DNA from: JALZHR01 sp036388635 | GTDB lineage: Bacteria; Acidobacteriota; Blastocatellia; Pyrinomonadales; Pyrinomonadaceae | Assembly (NCBI GenBank): GCA_036388635.1 | Contig: DASVRL010000243.1 | Coordinates: 1-9,942, forward strand | Length of the DNA: 9,942 nt | Reading direction: 5' to 3' | Part shown: positions 1-5,481 of the stretch, one piece after another | Layout of the letters: each line of letters starts with the position of its first letter | Numbering within the stretch: position 1 is the first letter of the stretch | Program-made: the position numbers and the translations under genes | Notes under the pieces: generated by a model | What the model saw: the letters and a program-made list of their open reading frames with translations, nothing else | Database searches by the model: none | Told to the model about the DNA's origin: nothing

Positions 1-10
1 CTTTTAATTT

Positions 11-60
11 AAATGCGCATTTCGGGCGCGCTTTTGCCTGAACGCATTTTATAAATATTT
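11..60 (+). promoter_or_regulatory. Possible leaderless promoter upstream of the DUF4912 gene
   Basis: A TATAAA hexamer lies at 50-55, and the ATG begins at 61, five bases later. This is about where transcription would start from such a -10 box. No Shine-Dalgarno sequence is visible before the ATG and I find no convincing -35 box. A 12-bp perfect palindrome, AAATGCGCATTT, sits at 11-22 and could be a binding site or chance. The reading as a leaderless start is inference; only 60 bases of upstream sequence are available. Confidence 0.3.
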
Positions 61-1113
61 ATGAACGAAAAAGAGATTGAAAAAACCGGTTTGAACCAGC
101 CGGAAACCGAAACGCTTGAATTTTCGCTGACCGATTTTAAATTGAATCTGGTTTCGTCGGCGGAAATGCTGAAAGGCGAAACTAAACTGCTGCCGGAAAA
201 CGAATTAAAATTTGCGACCGGCGATGAAGAGGAAGCGGAACGAGAAGCGCCGACCGAAATTTTTAAAGAGCTTGCCGAGCCGAAATTGCCCGCGCTGCCG
301 AGCGAAAACCGCGCGCGCCTGCAAATGCAGTCGCCGAACCGGATTTTCTTTTACTGGTCGCTGAAAAATAATCCGTTTCAGACGCTGCAAAAAATGTTCG
401 GCAGCCGCGCCGGAGATTACACGTTTGTCGCCAAGCTCGTCAATCTGACCAATCGGACGGAGAATTTTTATCCGGTTCCCGCCGCCGGCTCGTGGTGGTT
501 CGACGTCGAATCCGATTCGACTTACCGCGCCGAAATCGGCTTTTTGTCCGCCGCCCGTCCTTTTGTGCGCCTGCTGTTTTCCAACGCGGTCGAAACGCCG
601 CGCGCCGCGCCGTCGCCGCATATCGATTTGTCGCCGCAGTTTGCCGTCTCGGCGCAGGAATTTGCCGAAGTGCTGGACGTTTCCGGTTACAAACAGGACG
701 CTTTTGAAATGGCGCTCGCCGGCGACGAAGCCGTCGAAGCCGATGCGGCGACCGAAGAAACGCTTTTTCAATTAATCGGCAAGCGAAAGCTCGGCGCGCA
801 GGGCGGTGAATTGCGCTACGTTTTATTCGCGCTCGCGGCGGGCGCAGCGCTCGAAGATTTGCGCGGTCAAATCAGCCCGAATCTTTTCGCGCAGATGGAA
901 AAGCTGGTGCGGGAAAACGCCGAGCAGTTGGCGGCGGTAAAGGTTTTGTCGGCTTTGCAGGAAAATTTCGATTTCGAAGCGGCTGAGGAAATTGAAGAAA
1001 CCGGCGAGGTTTCCTACAAAACCTTCGGCGCGAGCCTCGTTAATTTTCACAAGTTTCCGCGCACGCTGACGAAAAGATTTCCGAAATTTTCGCCCGTCAG
1101 TTCGGCACGCTAA
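61..1113 (+). CDS. DUF4912 domain-containing protein
   Basis: The protein has 350 residues and no signal peptide or membrane segment, so it is probably cytoplasmic. Residues 1-80 are acidic and low in complexity. Residues about 83-178 match the DUF4912 pattern: an SPNRIFFYW strand near 91-99, a YTFVAKLVNLT strand near 120-130, GSWWFDV near 143-149 and a FVRLLFSNAVETPR segment near 168-181. The rest is largely helical and acidic. DUF4912 has no established activity; members are often found near GH57 glucan enzymes, and here a GH57 branching enzyme follows 93 nt downstream, so a role linked to polysaccharide metabolism is inferred. There is no Shine-Dalgarno sequence at the ATG. The last 25 or so residues turn abruptly rich in P, R, F and S, while the -1 frame there encodes a plausible amphipathic helix. 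The 3' end may therefore be frameshifted (see findings). The domain call is fairly secure; the exact C-terminus is not. Confidence 0.82.
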   Translation: MNEKEIEKTGLNQPETETLEFSLTDFKLNLVSSAEMLKGETKLLPENELKFATGDEEEAEREAPTEIFKELAEPKLPALPSENRARLQMQSPNRIFFYWSLKNNPFQTLQKMFGSRAGDYTFVAKLVNLTNRTENFYPVPAAGSWWFDVESDSTYRAEIGFLSAARPFVRLLFSNAVETPRAAPSPHIDLSPQFAVSAQEFAEVLDVSGYKQDAFEMALAGDEAVEADAATEETLFQLIGKRKLGAQGGELRYVLFALAAGAALEDLRGQISPNLFAQMEKLVRENAEQLAAVKVLSALQENFDFEAAEEIEETGEVSYKTFGASLVNFHKFPRTLTKRFPKFSPVSSAR

Positions 1114-1121
1114 AGAAAATT

Positions 1122-1195
1122 AATAAACAGGATAGACAGGACAATCAGGATAGTTCAAAATTTATCCTGTTCTGTAAATCCTGTTTATTTTTTTT
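1122..1195 (+). terminator. Repeat-built hairpin with U-run between the DUF4912 and GH57 genes
   Basis: The left arm (1122-1152) and right arm (1162-1189) are largely complementary. The outer 12 bp, AATAAACAGGAT, pair perfectly with ATCCTGTTTATT, and the inner part is imperfect. The right arm runs into a T-rich tract at 1184-1195, the layout of a Rho-independent terminator. The arms are made of degenerate copies of an (A)CAGGA(T) word (ACAGGAT, ACAGGAC, TCAGGAT), so the element could also be a small dispersed repeat. It ends directly at the GGTGAG ribosome binding site of the next gene, leaving no room for a promoter after it. Confidence 0.65.
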
Positions 1196-1206
1196 GGTGA
1201 GAAAAT

Positions 1207-2796
1207 ATGCCTCCTGTCGGTTATTTCAGCCTGATTCTACACGCGCATCTGCCGTTTGTGCGGCATCCCGAATATCCCGAATTTCTGGAAGAAGACTGGT
1301 TTTACGAAGCGATTACGGAAGTTTATCTGCCGCTGGTTTTCATTTTTCAGAATCTGCACGAAGCGGGCGCCAGCCCTCGTCTGGCGATGAACGTGTCGCC
1401 GCCGCTGTGCGAGATGCTCGCCGATAAACTTCTGGAAGAAAGATACACGCGGCATCTGGAAAATTTAATCGAATTAGCCAAAAAGGAAGTCGAGCGCACG
1501 CGCCGCGAAGCGCCGGAATTTCTGGAAGCGGCGCGGATGTATGCCGAGACTTTAACGGCATCGCTCGATTTGTGGAACAATAAATATCAGAGAAATCTCA
1601 TCAACGCTTTTCGCCAGTTGCAGGAAGAAGGCGTTTTGGAAATCATCACCTGCGGCGCCACACACGGTTTTCTGCCCCTGATGTCGCGCCGCGAAGTCAG
1701 GCGCGCTCAAATCGAAATTGCCGTCGCCAATTATAAAAAGCATTTCGGTCGCCAGCCGCGCGGCATCTGGCTACCCGAATGCGCCTATGAAGAAGGCATC
1801 GAGGATTTGCTGAAAGAAGCCGGCATCGAATATTTTATCTCCGATACGCACGCCATTTTATACGGCAATCCGCGCCCGCGTTACGGCGTTCACGCGCCCG
1901 TCAAATGCCCGAACGGCGTGGCGACTTTTGCGCGCGATGTCGAAACTTCGCAGCAGGTCTGGAGCGCCGAAGTCGGTTATCCGGGCAACGCGCTCTATCG
2001 CGAATTTTACCGCGATGTCGGCTGGGATTTGGATTACGAGTACATCAAGCCGCACCTGCACGCCGACGGAAATCGCCGCAATCTCGGTCTGAAATATTAC
2101 CGCATCACCGGCAAAACCGAACACAAACAGCCGTATCTTCCCGATTTGGCGCGCGAAAAAACCGCGCAGGACGCCGCCGATTTTCTCAATAAACGCATCC
2201 AACAGGCTTACGAATTGCGCGAAGTTTACGAAGGTCACGCGCCGCTGGTCGTTTCGCCTTACGACGCCGAGCTTTACGGTCACTGGTGGTTTGAAGGTCC
2301 GCAGTTTCTGGATTTCTTTTTCCGCAAACTGCATTACGACCAGACCGAGATTCAGGCAATCTCGCCGGGCGATTATCTGGATTCGGGCTTGCCGATTCAG
2401 ACCCAAAAACCTTCGGCTTCGAGCTGGGGCGAGCGCGGCTACTACAAGGTTTGGCTCAACGAGGGAACTTCGTGGATGTACCCGTACCAACACGACGCCG
2501 AAGCGAAAATGATCGAGCTGGCAAATCGTTTCAATGAGGCGGACGGGCTTCTGCAACGCGCTTTAAATCAACTCGCCCGCGAATTGCTGCTGGCGCAGTC
2601 GAGCGACTGGGCTTTCCAGATTTACCAGGGCACGACCGTTCAATATGCCTCGCGCCGTTTCCGCTCGCACATTCACCGCTTTAATCTGCTGGCGACCGAA
2701 ATCGAGAAAGGCGAAATCAACGAGGAGCTTTTGAGCGAAATCGAAGCGCGCGACAATATTTTTCAGGAGATTGATTACCGGATTTACCGAAGCTGA
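1207..2796 (+). CDS. Glycoside hydrolase family 57 protein, DUF1957-type 1,4-alpha-glucan branching enzyme
   Basis: The 529-residue protein is full length for GH57 branching enzymes, which make alpha-1,6 branches by moving segments of alpha-1,4-glucan (glycogen-like storage polymer) in the cytoplasm. The five-motif GH57 pattern is visible: HAHLP at 12-16; TCGATHGFLPLM near 148-159; GIWLPEC at 186-192 with the predicted nucleophile Glu191; SPYDAELYGHWW at 350-361 with the predicted acid/base Asp353; and the SSDWAF...YA..R...H..RF tail at 465-492. Spacing of Glu191 and Asp353 agrees with the characterised Thermococcus enzyme. The start is chosen from GGTGAG at 1196-1201, five bases before the ATG. 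The gene follows DUF4912 and precedes an exported MBL-fold gene by 55 nt on the same strand. Amylase or 4-alpha-glucanotransferase activity is possible in GH57, but the C-terminal domain favours branching enzyme. Confidence 0.94.
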   Translation: MPPVGYFSLILHAHLPFVRHPEYPEFLEEDWFYEAITEVYLPLVFIFQNLHEAGASPRLAMNVSPPLCEMLADKLLEERYTRHLENLIELAKKEVERTRREAPEFLEAARMYAETLTASLDLWNNKYQRNLINAFRQLQEEGVLEIITCGATHGFLPLMSRREVRRAQIEIAVANYKKHFGRQPRGIWLPECAYEEGIEDLLKEAGIEYFISDTHAILYGNPRPRYGVHAPVKCPNGVATFARDVETSQQVWSAEVGYPGNALYREFYRDVGWDLDYEYIKPHLHADGNRRNLGLKYYRITGKTEHKQPYLPDLAREKTAQDAADFLNKRIQQAYELREVYEGHAPLVVSPYDAELYGHWWFEGPQFLDFFFRKLHYDQTEIQAISPGDYLDSGLPIQTQKPSASSWGERGYYKVWLNEGTSWMYPYQHDAEAKMIELANRFNEADGLLQRALNQLARELLLAQSSDWAFQIYQGTTVQYASRRFRSHIHRFNLLATEIEKGEINEELLSEIEARDNIFQEIDYRIYRS

Positions 2797-2851
2797 AGTT
2801 TTAAAACCGGACGCCGCAAAATCTCGTATAAAACAAAAGAGGCGATTTTTT

Positions 2852-3703
2852 ATGAGAGCTTTTATCAAGGTTTTGGCGATAGTTTTTCTTTTGGCGGTAA
2901 CTTCGGTTTGCAGTCAAAGCAAAAAAGCGCAGCTTCCGAAGCGAACTGAATCGCCGGCGAAGCTGAATCTGGCAGTCAGATACATCGCCAACGAAGGCGT
3001 TCTCGTTTCGGCGGGCGATAAAACGATTTTGATTGACGGGCTGCATCGCGAGTACAAACCGGCTTATCTATTTCCGCCCGCCGATTTGCTGAAATCTCTG
3101 GAAACGGCGGAAAAACCTTACGATAAAATCGATCTTCTTCTGGTTTCGCACGTTCATTTAGACCATTTTCACCCGCAATCAATCGGTTTACATATGAAAA
3201 ATAATCCGCGAGCCGTGCTGGTTTCCTCCGAGCAGGTCGTCGGCGAAGTCGCCGGAAATTTTTCGGATTACGAGAAAATTAAATCGCAGATTAAGCCCGT
3301 CGCGCACGAATGGAAGAAAACCGTCGAGCTGAATCACGGCGGCATTAAAATCAAATTCCTCGGCTTGCGCCACGCCAACCGGCAGCACGCTACAATTCAA
3401 AATCTCGGACACTTAATCGAAATCGACGGTAAAAAACTGCTGCACATCGGCGATGCGGATATGACGGCGGAAAATTTTGCGGCGTTTAATCTGGCGCAGG
3501 AAAAGATCGATATCGCCTTTATTCCTTACTGGTTTCTGCTGACGATGGACGGGCTGGATTTGGTGCAAAAACAATTTAATCCCAAATATATTGTCGCCGT
3601 TCATATTTCGCCGGGCGACGCGGAGCGAATTTCGGCGCAATTTAGAGAAGACCTGCCGGATGTAGTCGCGCTGACCAAAGTTTTGGAAGAAAAAAGCTTC
3701 TGA
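2852..3703 (+). CDS. Exported metallo-beta-lactamase-fold hydrolase (Lactamase_B_2 / UlaG-like)
   Basis: The 283-residue product begins at an ATG 9 nt after GAGG (2839-2842). The open frame extends back to 2771 inside the GH57 gene, but that start has no ribosome site and would bury the signal peptide. Residues 1-22 form a secretion signal: basic MRAFIK, a hydrophobic stretch to about 17, then SVCSQS. Cys20 hints at a lipoprotein, but Val before the cysteine does not fit a canonical lipobox, so ordinary Sec cleavage is equally likely. Metal-binding residues of the fold are visible: the HxHxDH motif at 100-105 (H100, H102, D104, H105), H187 after NLG, HIGDAD at 198-203 and H251. This is the simple hydrolase architecture shared by UlaG-like lactonases and NAPE-PLD-like phosphodiesterases. 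The substrate cannot be read from the sequence. It probably acts in the periplasm and may be co-transcribed with GH57. Confidence 0.88.
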   Translation: MRAFIKVLAIVFLLAVTSVCSQSKKAQLPKRTESPAKLNLAVRYIANEGVLVSAGDKTILIDGLHREYKPAYLFPPADLLKSLETAEKPYDKIDLLLVSHVHLDHFHPQSIGLHMKNNPRAVLVSSEQVVGEVAGNFSDYEKIKSQIKPVAHEWKKTVELNHGGIKIKFLGLRHANRQHATIQNLGHLIEIDGKKLLHIGDADMTAENFAAFNLAQEKIDIAFIPYWFLLTMDGLDLVQKQFNPKYIVAVHISPGDAERISAQFREDLPDVVALTKVLEEKSF

Positions 3704-3728
3704 GCGGAAAATTAAATCTTTCCCAAGT

Positions 3729-3757
3729 TTGCCTTAACATTTTCGTAAAGTTATCAT
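3729..3757 (+). promoter_or_regulatory. Sigma70-like promoter for the inositol-3-phosphate synthase gene
   Basis: TTGCCT at 3729-3734 (4 of 6 to TTGACA) and TATCAT at 3752-3757 (5 of 6 to TATAAT) are separated by exactly 17 bp. Transcription would start near 3764, giving a leader of about 19 nt that contains the GGAG ribosome site. The position between two same-strand genes suggests independent expression of the downstream gene. Confidence 0.55.
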
Positions 3758-3772
3758 TTCTCTTTACTTCTT

Positions 3773-3776
3773 GGAG
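3773..3776 (+). promoter_or_regulatory. Shine-Dalgarno GGAG that fixes the start of the inositol synthase gene
   Basis: GGAG lies six bases before the ATG at 3783. An in-frame TTG at 3771 would overlap this site and so cannot be the start; using it would add four spurious residues. Confidence 0.8.
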
Positions 3777-3782
3777 AATACA

Positions 3783-5102
3783 ATGGCAAACAAAGGCGTG
3801 GAGATTGCTCCCGCAGACGGTAAACTCGGAATTCTGCTCGTCGGACTCGGCGCGGTCAGCACGACTTTCGTGGCGGGCGTCGAGGCGATTCGGAAAGATA
3901 AGGCAAAGCCAATCGGCAGTTTGACGCAGATGGGCACGATTCGTCTCGGAAAACGCACCGAGAATCGCGCGCCGCGCATTAAGGATTTCGTGCCGCTCGC
4001 CCATTTGGACGACATCGTTTTCGGCGCGTGGGACATTTTTTCCGATTCGGCTTATGAAGCCGCGCTGCACGCCGGAGTTTTGGAAAAATCGCAGATTGAA
4101 GATTTGCGCGAGCAGCTCGAATCTTTAAAGCCGATGGAAGCGGTTTTTTCGCAGAATTACGTTAAGCGCCTGAACGGGACGAACATCAAAAACGGCAAGA
4201 ACAAAATGGAGCTTGCCGAGCGGCTTATCGAAGACATCGCGCGTTTTCGGCAGGAAAAAGGCTGCGACCGTCTGGTGATAGTCTGGGCGGCTTCGACCGA
4301 GATTTTTCTCGAACCTTCGGAGGTTCACGCGAGCCTGGCGGCGTTTGAAAAAGGCTTGTATGACGACGACGAGCGCATCGCGCCTTCGATGATTTACGCT
4401 TACGCCGCTTTGAAATCCGGCGTTCCTTTTGCGAACGGCGCGCCGAATCTGACCGTTGACATTCCGGCTTTGACCGAGCTTGCCGAGAAAAACAAAGTTC
4501 CGATTTGCGGAAAGGACTTCAAAACCGGTCAGACGTTTATGAAAACGATTCTCGCGCCCGGTTTGAAGGCGCGGATGCTCGGGCTGGCGGGCTGGTATTC
4601 GACCAATATTTTGGGAAACCGCGACGGCGAAGTTCTGGACGACCCGGAAAGCTTTAAGACGAAAGAAGAAAGTAAATTGTCCGTTCTGGAGCATATTTTA
4701 CAGCCGGAAGTTTATCCCGATTTATACGAAGGTTTTTCGCACGTCGTCCGCATCAATTATTACCCGCCGCGCGGCGACAACAAGGAAGGCTGGGACAACA
4801 TCGACATTTTCGGCTGGCTCAATTATCCGATGCAGATAAAAGTCAATTTTCTGTGCCGCGATTCTATCTTAGCCGCGCCGCTCGTTCTGGATTTGGCTTT
4901 GTTTCTGGATTTGGCGCAGCGCGCCGGTATGAAAGGCGGCGTACAGGAATGGCTCTCGTTTTATTTTAAAGCGCCGCAAACCGCGCCGGGACTTTATCCG
5001 GAACACGATATTTTTATTCAATTAAAAAAGCTCAAAAACACTCTGCGGCATCTTCAGGGCGAGGAATTGATTACGCATCTCGGACTCGAATATTACGATT
5101 AA
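3783..5102 (+). CDS. ino1: Inositol-3-phosphate synthase (myo-inositol-1-phosphate synthase)
   Basis: The 439-residue enzyme converts glucose-6-phosphate to 1D-myo-inositol-3-phosphate using NAD as a catalytic cofactor, the committed step to inositol lipids and inositol-derived solutes. The N-terminal Rossmann motif GLGAVSTT is at 21-28 after the strand GILLV. Family signatures follow: VIVWAASTE near 165-173; PFANGAPNLTVDIPAL near 215-230; the catalytic-loop motif GKDFKTGQT at 243-251 with conserved lysines 244 and 247; GWYSTNILGNRDG at 270-282; and the inositol synthase core near 340-360 (DIFGWLNYPMQIKVNFLCRDS). Length fits the compact prokaryotic type, shorter than the roughly 510-residue eukaryotic form. 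The gene has its own promoter candidate and a good GGAG. A repeat-rich terminator-like region follows the stop directly. Identification is very secure; the downstream use of inositol in this organism is not shown here. Confidence 0.95.
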   Translation: MANKGVEIAPADGKLGILLVGLGAVSTTFVAGVEAIRKDKAKPIGSLTQMGTIRLGKRTENRAPRIKDFVPLAHLDDIVFGAWDIFSDSAYEAALHAGVLEKSQIEDLREQLESLKPMEAVFSQNYVKRLNGTNIKNGKNKMELAERLIEDIARFRQEKGCDRLVIVWAASTEIFLEPSEVHASLAAFEKGLYDDDERIAPSMIYAYAALKSGVPFANGAPNLTVDIPALTELAEKNKVPICGKDFKTGQTFMKTILAPGLKARMLGLAGWYSTNILGNRDGEVLDDPESFKTKEESKLSVLEHILQPEVYPDLYEGFSHVVRINYYPPRGDNKEGWDNIDIFGWLNYPMQIKVNFLCRDSILAAPLVLDLALFLDLAQRAGMKGGVQEWLSFYFKAPQTAPGLYPEHDIFIQLKKLKNTLRHLQGEELITHLGLEYYD

Positions 5103-5103
5103 A

Positions 5104-5212
5104 AGTCGAGAGTCCGGAGAGTCCGGAGAGTCCGGAGAGTCCGGAGAGTCAAAAGAAAGTTTCCGGATAACTTGCTGATCTTCAGACTCTTCGCACTCTC
5201 GACTCAATTTTT
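5104..5212 (+). terminator. Long-range inverted repeat and short T-run after the inositol synthase gene
   Basis: AGTCGAGAGT at 5104-5113 is perfectly complementary to ACTCTCGACT at 5195-5204, and a T-run follows at 5208-5212. Inside, GAGAGTC at 5144-5150 can pair with GACTCTT at 5185-5191 (one G-U). The transcript could thus form a long compound hairpin right after the stop codon. The large distance between arms makes this weaker than a compact terminator. Confidence 0.45.
5108..5150 (+). repeat. Tandem repeat of 9-bp unit GAGAGTCCG, about 4.8 copies
   Basis: Four identical copies occupy 5108-5143, followed by a partial fifth copy (GAGAGTC) at 5144-5150. The array starts five bases after the inositol synthase stop and shares its first copy with the left arm of the inverted repeat, so the two probably arose together by slippage. 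It is likely to vary in copy number between relatives. Confidence 0.9.
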
Positions 5213-5252
5213 CTCTTGCAGTATTTTAATTTTTGTGCAAAATATGTGTTAA

Positions 5253-5268
5253 CGAGTCAACTGACTCG
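5253..5268. promoter_or_regulatory. Operator-like dyad CGAGTCA-AC-TGACTCG
   Basis: A perfect 7-bp inverted repeat has a 2-bp centre. A further GACTC follows at 5273-5277, making a run of related half-sites. It is not a CIRCE element, the usual heat-shock operator. A dimeric regulator of the downstream AAA+ gene could bind here, or it may be another product of the GAGTC-word expansion nearby. Confidence 0.35.
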
Positions 5269-5314
5269 ACGCGACTCAAAAAACAAGTCTAAGTTTGAAT
5301 CATCAACGCCTTCC

Positions 5315-5352
5315 TTGAGCCTCCAAAAGGTTCAGCCAACAAATTTTTTTTT
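5315..5352 (+). promoter_or_regulatory. Small hairpin followed by nine Ts
   Basis: TGAGCCT (5316-5322) and AGGTTCA (5328-5334) can pair, with one G-U, around a 5-nt loop. Nine Ts follow at 5344-5352 after an 8-nt gap. The gap is long for a standard terminator. It could end a short transcript from the region upstream or act in a leader of the ATPase gene. Confidence 0.25.
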
Positions 5353-5379
5353 GACAGCATCTTAAGTAAGCGATTTAGC
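5351..5379 (+). promoter_or_regulatory. Possible promoter for the AAA+ ATPase gene
   Basis: A perfect -35 hexamer TTGACA is at 5351-5356. At the best spacing of 17 bp the -10 position reads TTTAGC (5374-5379), only 3 of 6 to consensus. A promoter here would give a leader of about 95 nt. The strong -35 and weak -10 would suit an activated or alternative-sigma promoter, which is inference. Confidence 0.35.
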
Positions 5380-5465
5380 CGCGATTGGTTTCACGGCAAA
5401 GTCCAAGTTGAAAGTTCGTCTATGACAGTAGCAAATTGCTGAATCCAAAAGCGTTTGCTAAGGCG

Positions 5466-5472
5466 AGGAGAG
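5466..5472 (+). promoter_or_regulatory. Shine-Dalgarno that fixes the AAA+ ATPase start
   Basis: AGGAGAG lies nine bases before the ATG at 5482. An in-frame TTG at 5455 would put this ribosome site inside the coding region, so the longer frame is not the protein. Confidence 0.8.
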
Positions 5473-5481
5473 AAATACTAT

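Larger units (their letters stand above)
5103..5481. other. 379-nt intergenic region rich in repeats and dyads
   Basis: No protein-coding gene is supported here. In order, it holds a 9-bp tandem array, a long-range inverted repeat ending in a short T-run, a 12-bp near-palindrome TTTTGTGCAAAA (5231-5242), a 16-bp dyad at 5253-5268, a small hairpin followed by nine Ts, a perfect TTGACA, and the ribosome site of the downstream ATPase gene. GAGTC or GACTC words recur many times between 5105 and 5278. A minus-strand frame with SPD repeats is only the tandem array in translation. Confidence 0.7.

Noticed and set aside
205..771. Long minus-strand open frame opposite the DUF4912 gene
   Set aside because: Arg/Phe-rich composition typical of antisense reading; no domain, no ribosome site. 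The plus strand has the DUF4912 domain.
1858..2556. 232-codon minus-strand open frame inside the GH57 gene
   Set aside because: Antisense shadow of a catalytic gene with all motifs intact; the product is not recognisable.
2771..2851. Extended N-terminus of the MBL-fold protein overlapping GH57
   Set aside because: Start at 2852 has GAGG at good spacing and puts the signal peptide at the N-terminus.
3682..3704. Small GAAG/CTTC hairpin at the end of the MBL gene
   Set aside because: Only about four base pairs around an A-rich loop and no T-run; not enough for a terminator.
4125..4694. 189-codon minus-strand open frame inside the inositol synthase gene
   Set aside because: Arg/Phe/Asn-rich antisense shadow of a highly conserved enzyme.
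5108..5150. CRISPR-like array
   Set aside because: Units are 9 bp and contiguous with no spacers; this is a simple tandem repeat.
5022..5207. Minus-strand open frame with repeated SPD residues
   Set aside because: It is the 9-bp tandem array read through in translation (9 bp keeps the frame), joined to the antisense of the inositol synthase 3' end; no ribosome site or recognisable domain.
5216..5245. Promoter from TTGCAG at 5216-5221
   Set aside because: The nearest AT-rich -10 candidate is about 21 bp away, too far for a normal sigma70 promoter.
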